Source: Lachnospiraceae bacterium (GTDB lineage Bacteria > Bacillota > Clostridia > Lachnospirales > Lachnospiraceae). From it: DNA of 50,793 nucleotides. The translations under genes and the position numbers were made by a program. The notes below the pieces were generated by a model. That model was not told the DNA's origin, did not search any database, and saw only the letters and a program-made list of their open reading frames with translations. The stretch is from NCBI GenBank assembly GCA_022799355.1, contig JAAWOG010000020.1:1-50793 (forward strand), given 5' to 3'. Shown one piece after another: positions 26,476 through 35,581 of the stretch. Each line of letters starts with the position of its first letter. The stretch's first letter is position 1.

Positions 26476-27750
26476 GTGAAAAAAAGTATTCATAAACGAA
26501 TGATAGCGGTGACGGTACTGTTGCTGTCGCTTGTGCAGATGGCGCCCACCGGTTTATCCCCGATGATGGCAGGTGTAAGCGAAACCTTTCCGGAGGCATC
26601 TGCGGAGAGTGTTCAGTTTCTGATAACGATGTCGGGGATTTTTGTGCTGGTATTATCTCTGGTTTCAGCGGTACTGACACAGCGGTTTTCCAAGAAACTG
26701 CTGATTTGCATCGGCTGTATCAGTATGATGCTGGCGGGCATTTTGCCGGTAGCGTTTCATGAAAGTATGGCAGTTTTGCGGATCTGGTCGGCTCTTTTGG
26801 GAATTGGCATGGGGCTGCTGTGTGGGCTGGCGATCTCATTGCTGACGGATTATTTTGCAGGATCGGAAAAGGCACAGCTTATGGGCATACAGTCCGGAGC
26901 CAATAATCTCGGGGCGATGATGATGAGTCTTGCAGGGGGTGTGCTGGCATCGTCGGCATGGTACCTGAATTACCTTGTCCTGCTGTTGGTACTGCCGGGA
27001 TTTCTGTGCTGCATCCTGTTTGTACCGGGAGAGAAGAAACGCAGGTTAGACTTTCGGGAGAAAACGGAGGCAGGGGAAAAGCAGTGCGTGGGAGAAGGGC
27101 AGAAGATAAGGATTAACGGAACAATGATTACATACGCTGCAATTGGTATGTTGTTTCTTTTTTACTTTAATGCGGTGCCGACCAATTTATCCATGTATCT
27201 TGAGGAAAATGGCATGGGAAATGCGAAAGAAGCAGGTGTTGCCTCCGCTATGTGTCTTCTCGGGGGCACTTTTGCAGGTGTATTTTTCGGAAAGGTAAAC
27301 AGACTTCTGCGTATTTATACGATTCCTCTGGGTTACATATGTTTGTGTGCGGGAATTGCTGTGATCTCATGGGGGCATACGCCGGCATTACTGCTGGCAG
27401 GCTGCTTTATGGCGGGTTCCGCCATTACATTTGTTATGCCTCAGTGCATGATGCAGGCCACAAAAGACGTAAATCCCGGGCAGGCGGCAATGGGAACGGC
27501 AATGATGATGGCGGGAGGCAATCTGGGGACCTTTCTGACGCCGCTTATATCGACGGCGGCCTGCCGGATTACCGGGAGCAGCGTTGTTGTCAACAGATAC
27601 CATATCTGTATCGCTATGACATTTGTACTGGCGGTGGCTTTGGCAGCCGGTATGCGGTATAACGAGAAAAAAGCGGATAAGAATATGCTGTTCACTTCTT
27701 CCGATTCATGTTACAATAAAAACCATAATCTTATACCGGATAAAAAATAG
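26476..27750 (+). CDS. Major facilitator superfamily transporter
   Basis: 424 residues from a GTG at 26476 after TGAGGAT. About twelve hydrophobic segments are visible (e.g. MIAVTVLLLSLVQMAPTGLS, GIFVLVLSLVSAVLTQRF, FGKVNRLLRIYTIPLGYICL), with a charged central loop (about 190-215) and the usual glycine-rich short loops (LLGIGMGLLCGLAISLLTDY). The substrate is unknown. It is the second carrier in the operon besides the ABC importer, so it may take up the degradation product or export an end-product. Confidence 0.85.
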   Translation: MKKSIHKRMIAVTVLLLSLVQMAPTGLSPMMAGVSETFPEASAESVQFLITMSGIFVLVLSLVSAVLTQRFSKKLLICIGCISMMLAGILPVAFHESMAVLRIWSALLGIGMGLLCGLAISLLTDYFAGSEKAQLMGIQSGANNLGAMMMSLAGGVLASSAWYLNYLVLLLVLPGFLCCILFVPGEKKRRLDFREKTEAGEKQCVGEGQKIRINGTMITYAAIGMLFLFYFNAVPTNLSMYLEENGMGNAKEAGVASAMCLLGGTFAGVFFGKVNRLLRIYTIPLGYICLCAGIAVISWGHTPALLLAGCFMAGSAITFVMPQCMMQATKDVNPGQAAMGTAMMMAGGNLGTFLTPLISTAACRITGSSVVVNRYHICIAMTFVLAVALAAGMRYNEKKADKNMLFTSSDSCYNKNHNLIPDKK

Positions 27751-27818
27751 AAGTTGCGGAATTGAGATGGAATAGAAGCGGAAATATTGAGAAGGAACAT
27801 ACAAACAGGAGGGGCTGC

Positions 27819-29351
27819 ATGAAATATTATCTTGGACTGGACAACGGGGGAACGGCGACAAAGGCGGCGGTCTTTGACGAAAACGGAACGGAGCTGGCGA
27901 CAGCCGGCATGGACACGGCGATGCTTGTGCCGAGGGCAGGGTTTACCGAGCGGGATATGGATGAGATGTGGGAGGCAAATTGCCAGGTGATCAGGAACGC
28001 GCTGGAGAAGGCGAAAGTGAGCGGAGATCAGATCGCCTGCGTGGCTGTCTGCGGCCACGGTAAGGGGCTCTATTTATGGGGAAAGGACGGACGCCCTGTG
28101 CGAAACGGTATTATCTCCACGGACAACCGTGCCTGGAATTATCCTGTGAAGTGGAAAAAGGACGGGACGGAGGAGAAAGTTTTTGCCCGTTCCTGCCAGC
28201 ATATTTTAAGCAGTCAGCCGGTATCGCTGCTGGCGTGGCTGAAAGATAATGAACCGGGAGTGATCGAAAAGACGCAGTGGATCTTTGCCTGCAAGGATTA
28301 TGTGCGGTTTCGGCTGACGAGGGAAGCGTTTGCGGAACGGACGGATTACTCCGGCTGCAATCTGGTCAATCTCCGCACCGGGGAGTACGATCCGGAACTC
28401 CTTGGGCTCTTCGGGCTGTCCGGGTGTATGGAAAAACTTCCGCCCCTTCGCTATTCTACGGATATCTGCGGCTATGTGACGAAGGAGGCCGCGGAAAAGA
28501 CAGGATTAAAGGAAGGGACGCCGGTGGCGGGCGGTGCTTTCGATATCGATGCCTGTGCGGTGGCGGTGGGCGTTACGGATGAAGAACATCTCTGCATGAT
28601 AGCGGGTACCTGGAGCATCAATGAATATATCGGAAGAGAACCGGTGACGGATGGAAGCGTGATGATGAATTCCTTTTTCTGTCTGCCGGGGTATTATCTT
28701 GTGGAGGAGTGCAGCCCCACTTCGGCGGGGAATAACGAGTGGTTTATGAAAACGCTGCTGCCGGAGCTGCGGGAGGAATGCCAAAAAACCGGAAACAATA
28801 TTTATGAACAGATGAATCAGTGGGTGGGGGAAATTCCGCCGGAGGAGTTTACGCCAATCTATCTGCCGTTTCTGATGGCAAGCAATGTACACCCTAACGC
28901 CTGCGGGAGTTTTGTGGGTATCAGCAACTTCCATACAAGAAAGCACCTTCTCAGGAGCGTGTATGAAGGAGTGACTTTCTGTCACAGGTATCATCTGGAA
29001 AAACTGCTTAAGACCAGAAAAGAGCCGCCCAAATCCATCCGGCTTGCGGGAGGTGCGGCGCGCTCGCCCATGTGGACGCAGATGTTTGCGGATGTGATGA
29101 AGCTGCCGGTGGAGAGTGTAGAGGTGAATGAGACAGGCGCCTTCGGCTGCGCTTTGATCGGCGCGGCGGCGTGCGGAGATTATAAAGACGTAGGAGAGGC
29201 GGCGGATCGTATGTGCCGGATTTCCAAACCGGTGCTTCCTGATCCGGCGCGGTCAGCCGTTTATGATGAGAAATACCGGTTGTACTGTAAGACGATAGAA
29301 TCTTTAGACGGACTCTGGGATTCCATACAGGCGTATCGGGATAAACATTGA
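27819..29351 (+). CDS. FGGY-family carbohydrate kinase, LyxK (L-xylulose kinase)-like
   Basis: 510 residues from the ATG at 27819, which follows ACAGGAGGGG. The N-terminal actin-fold phosphate loop reads YYLGLDNGGTATKAAVFDE. FGGY marks include GHGKGLYLW, STDNRAWNYPVKW, AGGAFDIDACAVAVG with the catalytic-base Asp (about 237), MIAGTWSINEY and a C-terminal GGAARSPMWTQMFADVM ATP-site motif. By memory of the sequence pattern, E. coli LyxK is the closest well-known relative (shared 'VSLLRWLKEHEP' and 'ASPTSSGNLEWF'-type runs, here VSLLAWLKDNEP and CSPTSAGNNEWF). It should phosphorylate a ketose or sugar acid derivative. Last gene of the LacI-controlled operon. Confidence 0.9.
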   Translation: MKYYLGLDNGGTATKAAVFDENGTELATAGMDTAMLVPRAGFTERDMDEMWEANCQVIRNALEKAKVSGDQIACVAVCGHGKGLYLWGKDGRPVRNGIISTDNRAWNYPVKWKKDGTEEKVFARSCQHILSSQPVSLLAWLKDNEPGVIEKTQWIFACKDYVRFRLTREAFAERTDYSGCNLVNLRTGEYDPELLGLFGLSGCMEKLPPLRYSTDICGYVTKEAAEKTGLKEGTPVAGGAFDIDACAVAVGVTDEEHLCMIAGTWSINEYIGREPVTDGSVMMNSFFCLPGYYLVEECSPTSAGNNEWFMKTLLPELREECQKTGNNIYEQMNQWVGEIPPEEFTPIYLPFLMASNVHPNACGSFVGISNFHTRKHLLRSVYEGVTFCHRYHLEKLLKTRKEPPKSIRLAGGAARSPMWTQMFADVMKLPVESVEVNETGAFGCALIGAAACGDYKDVGEAADRMCRISKPVLPDPARSAVYDEKYRLYCKTIESLDGLWDSIQAYRDKH

Positions 29352-29393
29352 GAGGAGACGCAGCATTTTATTCAGTTAAGAATTATCCGACTA

Positions 29394-29454
29394 TGAGGGA
29401 AATAAAATGCTCCGGCGCTTTTTAACGGGCTCCTTGAGCATTTTATTTCCCTCA
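29394..29454. terminator. Perfect 19-bp stem between convergent operons
   Basis: TGAGGGAAATAAAATGCTC (29394-29412) is exactly complementary to 29436-29454, around a 23-nt loop. It separates the kinase stop (29351) from the minus-strand phosphorelay operon ending at 29495. There is no T-tract on either side, but the stem itself is A/T-rich. The likely role is bidirectional termination or insulation. An imperfect echo of one arm (CAGCATTTTATTCAG) occurs at 29371-29385. Confidence 0.6.
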
Positions 29455-29494
29455 CGGAAATTTATTTATTTTATACCAGAAAAATATTTCAGCA

Positions 29495-32194
29495 TTAAGC
29501 CGTCTCATTCGGATCGGATGCTTCGGAATAGGAAATAACCGCATCATTCTTTTTCATAAACAATAAACCGAAAGAGCCGGGACCGCAGTTGGAGGCTACG
29601 GCGGAAGAGGCTTTCTGCAAGTATACCCGTTCAAAAGGACAATATTGCTGCACCAGAGACCGGATATAGCGCAGCTTCTCCTCATTCATGCCGACATATG
29701 TGATAAACAGGACGCGGCGGTCAATATTCCTGGAGTTGATCAGCATTTTTCTGACGTAATGTCTGGCAACATGTGTAAAATTGCCGATTGCCATGCCGCT
29801 TACGACCATTTTGCTCTGGCGGAGCCGGATGATCGGGTGGAGCAGCAGCGCATCACAGAGAACCTGTATTCGTTTGGGAATCTTTCCCGCCTGACACATC
29901 ATATGGGTGCTGTCAAGGATGGAAGTAGAGGAAATATAGCGCCTTAAGTCTTTCACGGTAAGGATAATTTCCGCTTTCGGGGCATGCTTTTCCGCCATGG
30001 AAGCGGCGTATAAAACGCAGAGCCCCATACCGCCGGAAAGATGCCCGGAATCCAGTACGGTGACGTTCTCAAAGGATTTTGCCGCTTCAAGAGCATTGTG
30101 ATATCCCTGACCGGCATGCTTTGCCATTGTAATATGAATGACGTTTTGGGCTTCGGTCAGCTTCTGGGCAAAAAATCTTTCATAATCCTCCACTTCCGGC
30201 GCCTGGGAGATACATTCTCTTCCGGAAGCCACAAGAGAGAGCAGCTCGTCGGCTTTTAATTCGATGCCGTCCAGGAACCGGCCTTCCTCGGTGCGGATAT
30301 AGTAAGGGCATACGGAAATGCCGAACTCTTTTATCAGGGATTCCGACAGGTCGCATACACTGTCGGTTGTAACAATAAGAGAGTGCCGCTGCGCCTGTTC
30401 AAAGATCAGCACGTCCTTTGCGATCTCCGCCTGAATACTTTCCTCATTGAGCGTTACCAGTTCTTTTGGCAGGATGCTCAGAACGGCAGCCTCCAACAGA
30501 GCGCCGCTGACCGGTTTTGCCAGATAGCCGCTGAAACCTTCCTTCCGATACAGAAGCTGGTTGTTGCTGCCGGCATTGGCTGTGAGTGCGATCACGGGTA
30601 CATTCTGGCACAATCCGCCGGGCTGGCTGCGCAGAGCGTGAAGGCATTCGATACCGTCCATTTCCGGCATCAGATGATCCATCAGGATAGCATCATAATG
30701 CAGATTCTGTGTCAGCTTCAGGCATTCGGCACCGGAGGAAGCCGTGTCGATCTGAACTTTTGTCTCTGTCAGGAGCTTTCGCACCACTTTCAGGTTCATG
30801 TCATTATCGTCTACTACCAGGATATGTGCTTCCGGTGCCTCGAAACTCTGTCTGTAGTGTTCCCCGTCATGTATTTTGGCACGGGATGCCAGTGTGAATG
30901 TTCCCAGTTCCTGATCATCCACAATATCCTGCTCCAGCATAACCAGGAAGGTGGAGCCTTTGGTATAGACACTGTTGACGCTGATCTCTCCGCCCATAAG
31001 TTCCACAAGCTGGTGGACAATGCTGAGTCCTAAACCGGTGCCTTCGATATGGCGGTTTTTTTCTTCATCCACCCTCTTAAATGCATTAAAGATATAGGGG
31101 ATATTTTCCTTTTTAACACCAAGCCCGGTGTCCTCCACGGAATACCAGACGCGCACTCTGTTCAGCGTCAGGCGCTCACAGCGGACGGAAAGTGTGATGG
31201 AGCCCTGGCTGGTATATTTTACGGCGTTATTGAGCAGATTGATCAGAACCTGCTTGATGCGCACTTCATCGCCGCAGAGCATACTGGGGATCGAGGAGTC
31301 CACATGCAGCCGAAAGTCCAGCCCTTTTTCTTTTGCCTTAATCCATATCATATTGACAATTTCGGAAAACAGAGCCCCTGTTTCGTAGGAAACGTTAATA
31401 ATCTCCATTTTCCCCGACTTGATCTTGGAGATATCCAGAATGTCGTTAATGAGGGTGAGCAGCATTTTACTGGCACCCTGAATATTTCTTGCATTTTCAG
31501 CCACATCATCGGAAATATCTCCCCGCAGGATAATCTCGTTTAACCCGATAATCGTGTTGATGGGGGTGCGGATTTCATGGCTCATGCTGGAGAAAAAGTG
31601 ATTTTCCGCCTTGTTCAGTTCTTCAATCTCTTTTTTCTGCCGTACCGATAATTCGTTTTCCTCTTCATAGAGCTTCTGCAGAAACAGAAGCATGATACTG
31701 GTCAGCAGCCCGACTAAAATAACGGAAGTGGCGGAGTCAAAAAAGGAATGGCGCTGTGTATTGGTGGCGACAAGTTCCGGGAAGCGGAAAGCGATGTAAT
31801 AACAAAGCAGCGTCTCCGCACTGCAGAGCAGGAAAAAGATGCCTTTTCGCCTGCCTTCAAGAGTAATGCTGATATAAATAAAACAGAGCACAAACCACTC
31901 GGGCATACCACTGTAAAATCCGCCCGCCGTAAAAAAGCTGAAAGGGAAAAGCAGGAGAAGAAGCACGGAGATCGCCGTGGCTCCTCCGTGAATGCAGTTC
32001 TTCCGGATGCTGAATTTTACAATGGATGCTATACATACAAGGCTTGCCGCCAGGATCAGAAGATTGATAAAATTCCTGCCCATGGGAAGGATAATAATCA
32101 GCGAGACCATACAAATGCCCGTAACGATGCGGAACATACGCTCTTTCAGGCTGATTCTGTGATCAGAGATCGTTTCGATCCATTTTTTAAACAC
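29495..32194 (-). CDS. Hybrid histidine kinase-receiver protein fused to a DegV domain
   Basis: 899 residues from a GTG at 32194 (AGGAGG 8-9 nt upstream). Order: six or so membrane helices (about 20-190); a short coiled coil; HisKA with MSHEIRTPINTIIGLNEIIL (phospho-His about 203); HATPase_c with NLLNNAVKYTS and GTGLGLSIV; a receiver (AHILVVDDNDMNLKVVRK, phospho-Asp in ILMDHLMPEMDG near 503); and from about 598 a full DegV domain (LIVTTDSVCDLSESLIKEFG; SQAPEVEDY; TVLDSGHLSGGMGL; LLLHPIIRLRQSKMVVSG). DegV/FakB proteins bind fatty acids. The usual SSGLSGT loop is replaced by TMAKHAGQGY, so ligand choice may differ. It is the last gene of a three-gene operon and has no DNA-binding output. Confidence 0.88.
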   Translation of the reverse strand: MFKKWIETISDHRISLKERMFRIVTGICMVSLIIILPMGRNFINLLILAASLVCIASIVKFSIRKNCIHGGATAISVLLLLLFPFSFFTAGGFYSGMPEWFVLCFIYISITLEGRRKGIFFLLCSAETLLCYYIAFRFPELVATNTQRHSFFDSATSVILVGLLTSIMLLFLQKLYEEENELSVRQKKEIEELNKAENHFFSSMSHEIRTPINTIIGLNEIILRGDISDDVAENARNIQGASKMLLTLINDILDISKIKSGKMEIINVSYETGALFSEIVNMIWIKAKEKGLDFRLHVDSSIPSMLCGDEVRIKQVLINLLNNAVKYTSQGSITLSVRCERLTLNRVRVWYSVEDTGLGVKKENIPYIFNAFKRVDEEKNRHIEGTGLGLSIVHQLVELMGGEISVNSVYTKGSTFLVMLEQDIVDDQELGTFTLASRAKIHDGEHYRQSFEAPEAHILVVDDNDMNLKVVRKLLTETKVQIDTASSGAECLKLTQNLHYDAILMDHLMPEMDGIECLHALRSQPGGLCQNVPVIALTANAGSNNQLLYRKEGFSGYLAKPVSGALLEAAVLSILPKELVTLNEESIQAEIAKDVLIFEQAQRHSLIVTTDSVCDLSESLIKEFGISVCPYYIRTEEGRFLDGIELKADELLSLVASGRECISQAPEVEDYERFFAQKLTEAQNVIHITMAKHAGQGYHNALEAAKSFENVTVLDSGHLSGGMGLCVLYAASMAEKHAPKAEIILTVKDLRRYISSTSILDSTHMMCQAGKIPKRIQVLCDALLLHPIIRLRQSKMVVSGMAIGNFTHVARHYVRKMLINSRNIDRRVLFITYVGMNEEKLRYIRSLVQQYCPFERVYLQKASSAVASNCGPGSFGLLFMKKNDAVISYSEASDPNETA

Positions 32195-32241
32195 CTGGTG
32201 TTTCCTCCTGTTTTTTATGATAAGGATAAGTTATCCATTTT

Positions 32242-34845
32242 TCAGGATGTTTCCTGCAGTCCGGCAATGTGTTCGCATACTTCATCATAGAGAGAGAGCA
32301 GCAGCGGGTGATTTTGCCGGATATATGCCTCATCCGCTTTTTTACCTGCCAGTTCCAGTGCTTTCGCCTGTTCCGACAGCTTTTCCGCGCCGATGGTCAG
32401 CGATGTGCTTTTTAAGGCATGGACCTTGATCGCATAATCCGCCCAGACGGCAGCGTCATACAGGGAGATAATTTCGGCCTTTTTCTCCTCGGCCTGTGAA
32501 CAAAACATTTCCAGCATTTCCAGATAAAAATCCTCTTCTCCGCCGCAGTAATCCAGCCCCATCTCGATGTTGATGCCGATTTGTGCCAGAGAGTCAAAGG
32601 AGAGGGACGGCGGGGCATCGCTGCCGGAGGTATCCGAAGGAGCCGGTTTCGCCAAAGTATCCGAATCGGAGGGGGCTGCCGGAGCATCTGAGGGAGCCGG
32701 TTTCGCCGGAGTATCCAAAGCGGAAGATTCCGCCGGAGCGTCCGAAGGTTCCCATTCCCGGGAAGAAACCGGGGATTCGGATGAGGTTTTATACTGAATA
32801 TGGTTCTTTGGCAGTACTTTGCGCAATACCCGCTCTAAAACGGAGCGTTCAATGGGCTTGGGTATAAATTCCGTGAATCCTTCATGCCGGAACATTTCTC
32901 TTGCGCCGCTGACCGTGTTTGCCGTCAGAGCGATAATCGGCAGATCCTGATAGATGCCGTTTTCCATCTCACGGATTTTCCTTAAAGTCTGTACACCGTC
33001 AAAACCGGGCATCATATGGTCAAGGAAAACAATGTCGTAGGTAGTATCGGCACATCGCTCTACGGCTTCTCTGCCGCTTAAGCAGGTGTCCACCTGTATT
33101 CCGTAGCTGCCTAAAACTCCTTTTGCAACGACCAGGTTCATCTCTTCGTCATCCACCGCAAGAACACGGACTCCCGTACAGGAAAAAGGCTTGCGGCCTG
33201 CGGCCTGTGCTTCATCAAAGTCATTTTTCGTCGCTTCCCCATTTAAAAGGTTCACCACGGAAAGGGCAAAGAACGGTTTGCGGATCAGCAGCATCTTACT
33301 GTCTTTATCCGGTATAAAATCTCTTTCCGCGATCACTATGATCCGGATGGAGGCGTCAAGTTCTTCATAATAAGAGCGGTTCTCTTCATATTCGGACTGG
33401 GCAATAAATATATGAGTCAGCGCGTAGCTGCGCATCAGCTTCTGCAGCCCTTCCAGGTTGTGTGCCTGGTGCCCCTGAATACCAAGTCCCTCCATCATAT
33501 GCCGCAGCATATCGTCATAGTATCTGCGCACTTCATCGCTGCCGTATCTTTCCGGGCGGAAATAGCATGCGACACAAAGCTGTTCCGCATGGGAAACAAC
33601 CATGGAAGGCGTATCATCCTCCACACCCTGGGGGATGACAATATGGACCTGGAGGCCTTCCTGTCCCTTGCTGTCAAAATGGATAAAACCGCCCATGGCA
33701 TGAAGCAGTCCCCGGGCAATGGGAAGCCCCAGCCCCAGTCCGCCTGCAAAGCGGCTGCTTCCCGAATCGGCCTGATAGAAATCATCGCATATTTTGGTAA
33801 GCTGAGAGCCGGTCATACCGATTCCGGTATCATACATATCAATGGTAAGATTGACACCGTAGCTTTCCTTTCTGAAACCGACGCAGATGTTGATGCCTCC
33901 CTCCTCCGTAAATTTGATGGAATTTTCCATCAGAATTTTCAGAACATGGGAGATTTTTTCGGCGTCTCCGATCAGGACAGCCGGTATCCGGGGATCAATA
34001 TCAAACACCATTTCCAACTGATGGCGGTTGCTCTGCATGGCGGTCATGGTAATCACGTCATTCAGGAGGGAAGTGATCATATACGGTTCCCATGCGGGAG
34101 TCAGCGTACCTTCCACGATCTCCGTATAGTCCAGCATATTATTAATCTGGTTTGAGAGACGCTTGCCCGCCAGTTGTATGGAGTGCATATCTTCCCGAAC
34201 TTCCGGGGAGATGTCTTTTTCCAGTATGACTTCGCTGATCCCCAGCACCATATTGATGGGGGTTCTGAGTTCGTGGGATACGTTGGATAAAAATTCGGCG
34301 TTCTGCCGCCCGGCGGTCTCCAGTTCCGTAAGCATATCCGTCTGCTTTTTCTGATCATCCAGTCTTTTGTTGATCCGGTATATGGCTATTGCCATGGCGC
34401 CCGCCACAACGGTAGAGCCGAACCCCAGCCGTGCCAGGTTTTGCGGGCTCATAATATAAGTGATGGTGCGTAAAATAAAAAAATGGTACAGTAATTCCAG
34501 CAGATACAGACCGACTGTCATATAGAGCAGGATCTTTTTGTCAAACATGGAAAATACCAAAAGCAGCATACAGGCTACGGCAGGGATGTCGTAGAGGATA
34601 ATATTATGTACGCCAAAGAAAAAAAAGCCGACCATCAACAGGCCTGCGCATAAAGCCTCATAAAATGATTCGGTACCGATTCTCCCGATATGGAGAATCC
34701 ATACAAGGGAATTGCCGGTCACAATAATGGGAACCATCCATGGTTCCCAGGACATGGCAATGGTAATCAGCATCAGCATGACGCCGAATATGGTAACAAT
34801 ACCTGCCAGAAGCAGGTGTATGCTTGTTTGTCCTTTTGCTCTCAT
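32242..34845 (-). CDS. Hybrid histidine kinase with pseudo-receiver, receiver and HPt domains
   Basis: 867 residues. Membrane helices occupy about 10-150; HisKA has VSHELRTPINMVLGISEVIL (His about 188); HATPase_c has ENSIKFTEEGG and GGLGLGLPIARGLL. A degenerate receiver follows (about 400-540, lacking the acidic phosphorylation loop), then a good receiver (RVLAVDDEEMNLVVAKGVLG; FLDHMMPGFDG near 607). A proline/serine/aspartate-rich linker repeat (about 700-760) leads to an HPt domain with VHALKSTSL (His about 810). This is a phosphorelay protein that could pass phosphate back and forth with the two partners. Its ATG overlaps the preceding receiver's stop in ATGA. Confidence 0.9.
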   Translation of the reverse strand: MRAKGQTSIHLLLAGIVTIFGVMLMLITIAMSWEPWMVPIIVTGNSLVWILHIGRIGTESFYEALCAGLLMVGFFFFGVHNIILYDIPAVACMLLLVFSMFDKKILLYMTVGLYLLELLYHFFILRTITYIMSPQNLARLGFGSTVVAGAMAIAIYRINKRLDDQKKQTDMLTELETAGRQNAEFLSNVSHELRTPINMVLGISEVILEKDISPEVREDMHSIQLAGKRLSNQINNMLDYTEIVEGTLTPAWEPYMITSLLNDVITMTAMQSNRHQLEMVFDIDPRIPAVLIGDAEKISHVLKILMENSIKFTEEGGINICVGFRKESYGVNLTIDMYDTGIGMTGSQLTKICDDFYQADSGSSRFAGGLGLGLPIARGLLHAMGGFIHFDSKGQEGLQVHIVIPQGVEDDTPSMVVSHAEQLCVACYFRPERYGSDEVRRYYDDMLRHMMEGLGIQGHQAHNLEGLQKLMRSYALTHIFIAQSEYEENRSYYEELDASIRIIVIAERDFIPDKDSKMLLIRKPFFALSVVNLLNGEATKNDFDEAQAAGRKPFSCTGVRVLAVDDEEMNLVVAKGVLGSYGIQVDTCLSGREAVERCADTTYDIVFLDHMMPGFDGVQTLRKIREMENGIYQDLPIIALTANTVSGAREMFRHEGFTEFIPKPIERSVLERVLRKVLPKNHIQYKTSSESPVSSREWEPSDAPAESSALDTPAKPAPSDAPAAPSDSDTLAKPAPSDTSGSDAPPSLSFDSLAQIGINIEMGLDYCGGEEDFYLEMLEMFCSQAEEKKAEIISLYDAAVWADYAIKVHALKSTSLTIGAEKLSEQAKALELAGKKADEAYIRQNHPLLLSLYDEVCEHIAGLQETS

Positions 34846-35204
34846 GCCTTCTCCAATCCCAGTGCAACCCGTTTTAACAGTTCCTGGGGAGGAAAGGGTT
34901 TTTTCAGGTAATTGACAGCCCCCAGCTTTATCGCATTTCGTACATCGTCTTCATCCCCGGACGCCGTTAAGAAAATAACGGGAACATCAGTGGAAGACTC
35001 TTTCATACGTTTAAACGTTTCAATTCCGTCCATTTCCGGCATTGCGATATCAAGGAGGATCAGATCGATATTTTTGCCTTTGATCTGATCAAGCGCTTCC
35101 TTTCCCGAGCCGGCAAGAATAACTTCATATTCCGCTTTTAAAATTCTCTCTGCCCTTCTTAAATTCATGGTATCGTCATCTACGACTAAAATCCGTTTTT
35201 GCAT
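34842..35204 (-). CDS. Stand-alone receiver-domain response regulator
   Basis: 120 residues from the ATG at 35204 (AAGGAGG upstream). It is a single CheY-like receiver: RILVVDDDTMNLRRAERIL, phospho-Asp in LILLDIAMPEMDG (about 51), Thr in VIFLTASGDED and Lys in VNYLKKPFPP. No output domain is attached. It heads the operon and is translationally coupled (ATGA) to the HPt hybrid kinase, which suggests it is a phosphate shuttle or sink between the two kinases. Confidence 0.93.
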   Translation of the reverse strand: MQKRILVVDDDTMNLRRAERILKAEYEVILAGSGKEALDQIKGKNIDLILLDIAMPEMDGIETFKRMKESSTDVPVIFLTASGDEDDVRNAIKLGAVNYLKKPFPPQELLKRVALGLEKA

Positions 35205-35253
35205 GGCTGCCTCCTTATCTTCAAGGGAAATCTGATGGATTCTCACAAAGTTT

Positions 35254-35282
35254 ATTTTAAAATAGGAATGTGATAAAGTCAA
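35254..35282 (-). promoter_or_regulatory. Promoter of the phosphorelay operon
   Basis: On the minus strand TTGACT (complement of 35277-35282), 17-nt spacer, TAAAAT (complement of 35254-35259), giving a leader of about 40 nt before the receiver gene. Confidence 0.65.
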
Positions 35283-35391
35283 CAGTTACAGGTGTTATGT
35301 CATGATTGAGATTGAGCCGGGAATGTGGCTGCAATTAATATAGAAAATATATAGTTTATACTAATGAATTTATAAATATTTAAGGTCATAA

Positions 35392-35543
35392 GGTTGAATA
35401 AATTCTCTGATGAGCAATTTATTCAACCAAGAATTTGTGCCGAAGCGTCACAAATTCTGTTGATCGCAGAGCAGAATTTGAAATTCTGCTCGCGTCCTCA
35501 ACGCAAAGCGCTTCGGAATGGAGGGAAAAATGAACTTCATTTT
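35392..35543. repeat. Array of four consecutive hairpins
   Basis: In 152 bp there are four perfect inverted repeats one after another: a 13-bp stem GGTTGAATAAATT (35392-35404 / 35416-35428), a 10-bp stem AGAATTTGTG (35430-35439 / 35449-35458), an 11-bp stem GAGCAGAATTT (35469-35479 / 35481-35491) and an 8-bp stem AAAATGAA (35527-35534 / 35536-35543). An outer pair, CCGAAGCG (35440-35447) with CGCTTCGG (35509-35516), could enclose the third. There is no coding frame. It may be a miniature element or a structured RNA. Confidence 0.6.
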
Positions 35544-35581
35544 CGTATATTGATTTACTCATAAGTGATGCCTCCAAAATA

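Noticed and set aside
32560-32760. Plus-strand frames rich in glycine, serine and alanine over the HPt kinase gene
   Set aside because: They are the opposite strand of the Pro/Ser/Asp linker repeat between the receiver and HPt domains; repeats there explain the open frames.
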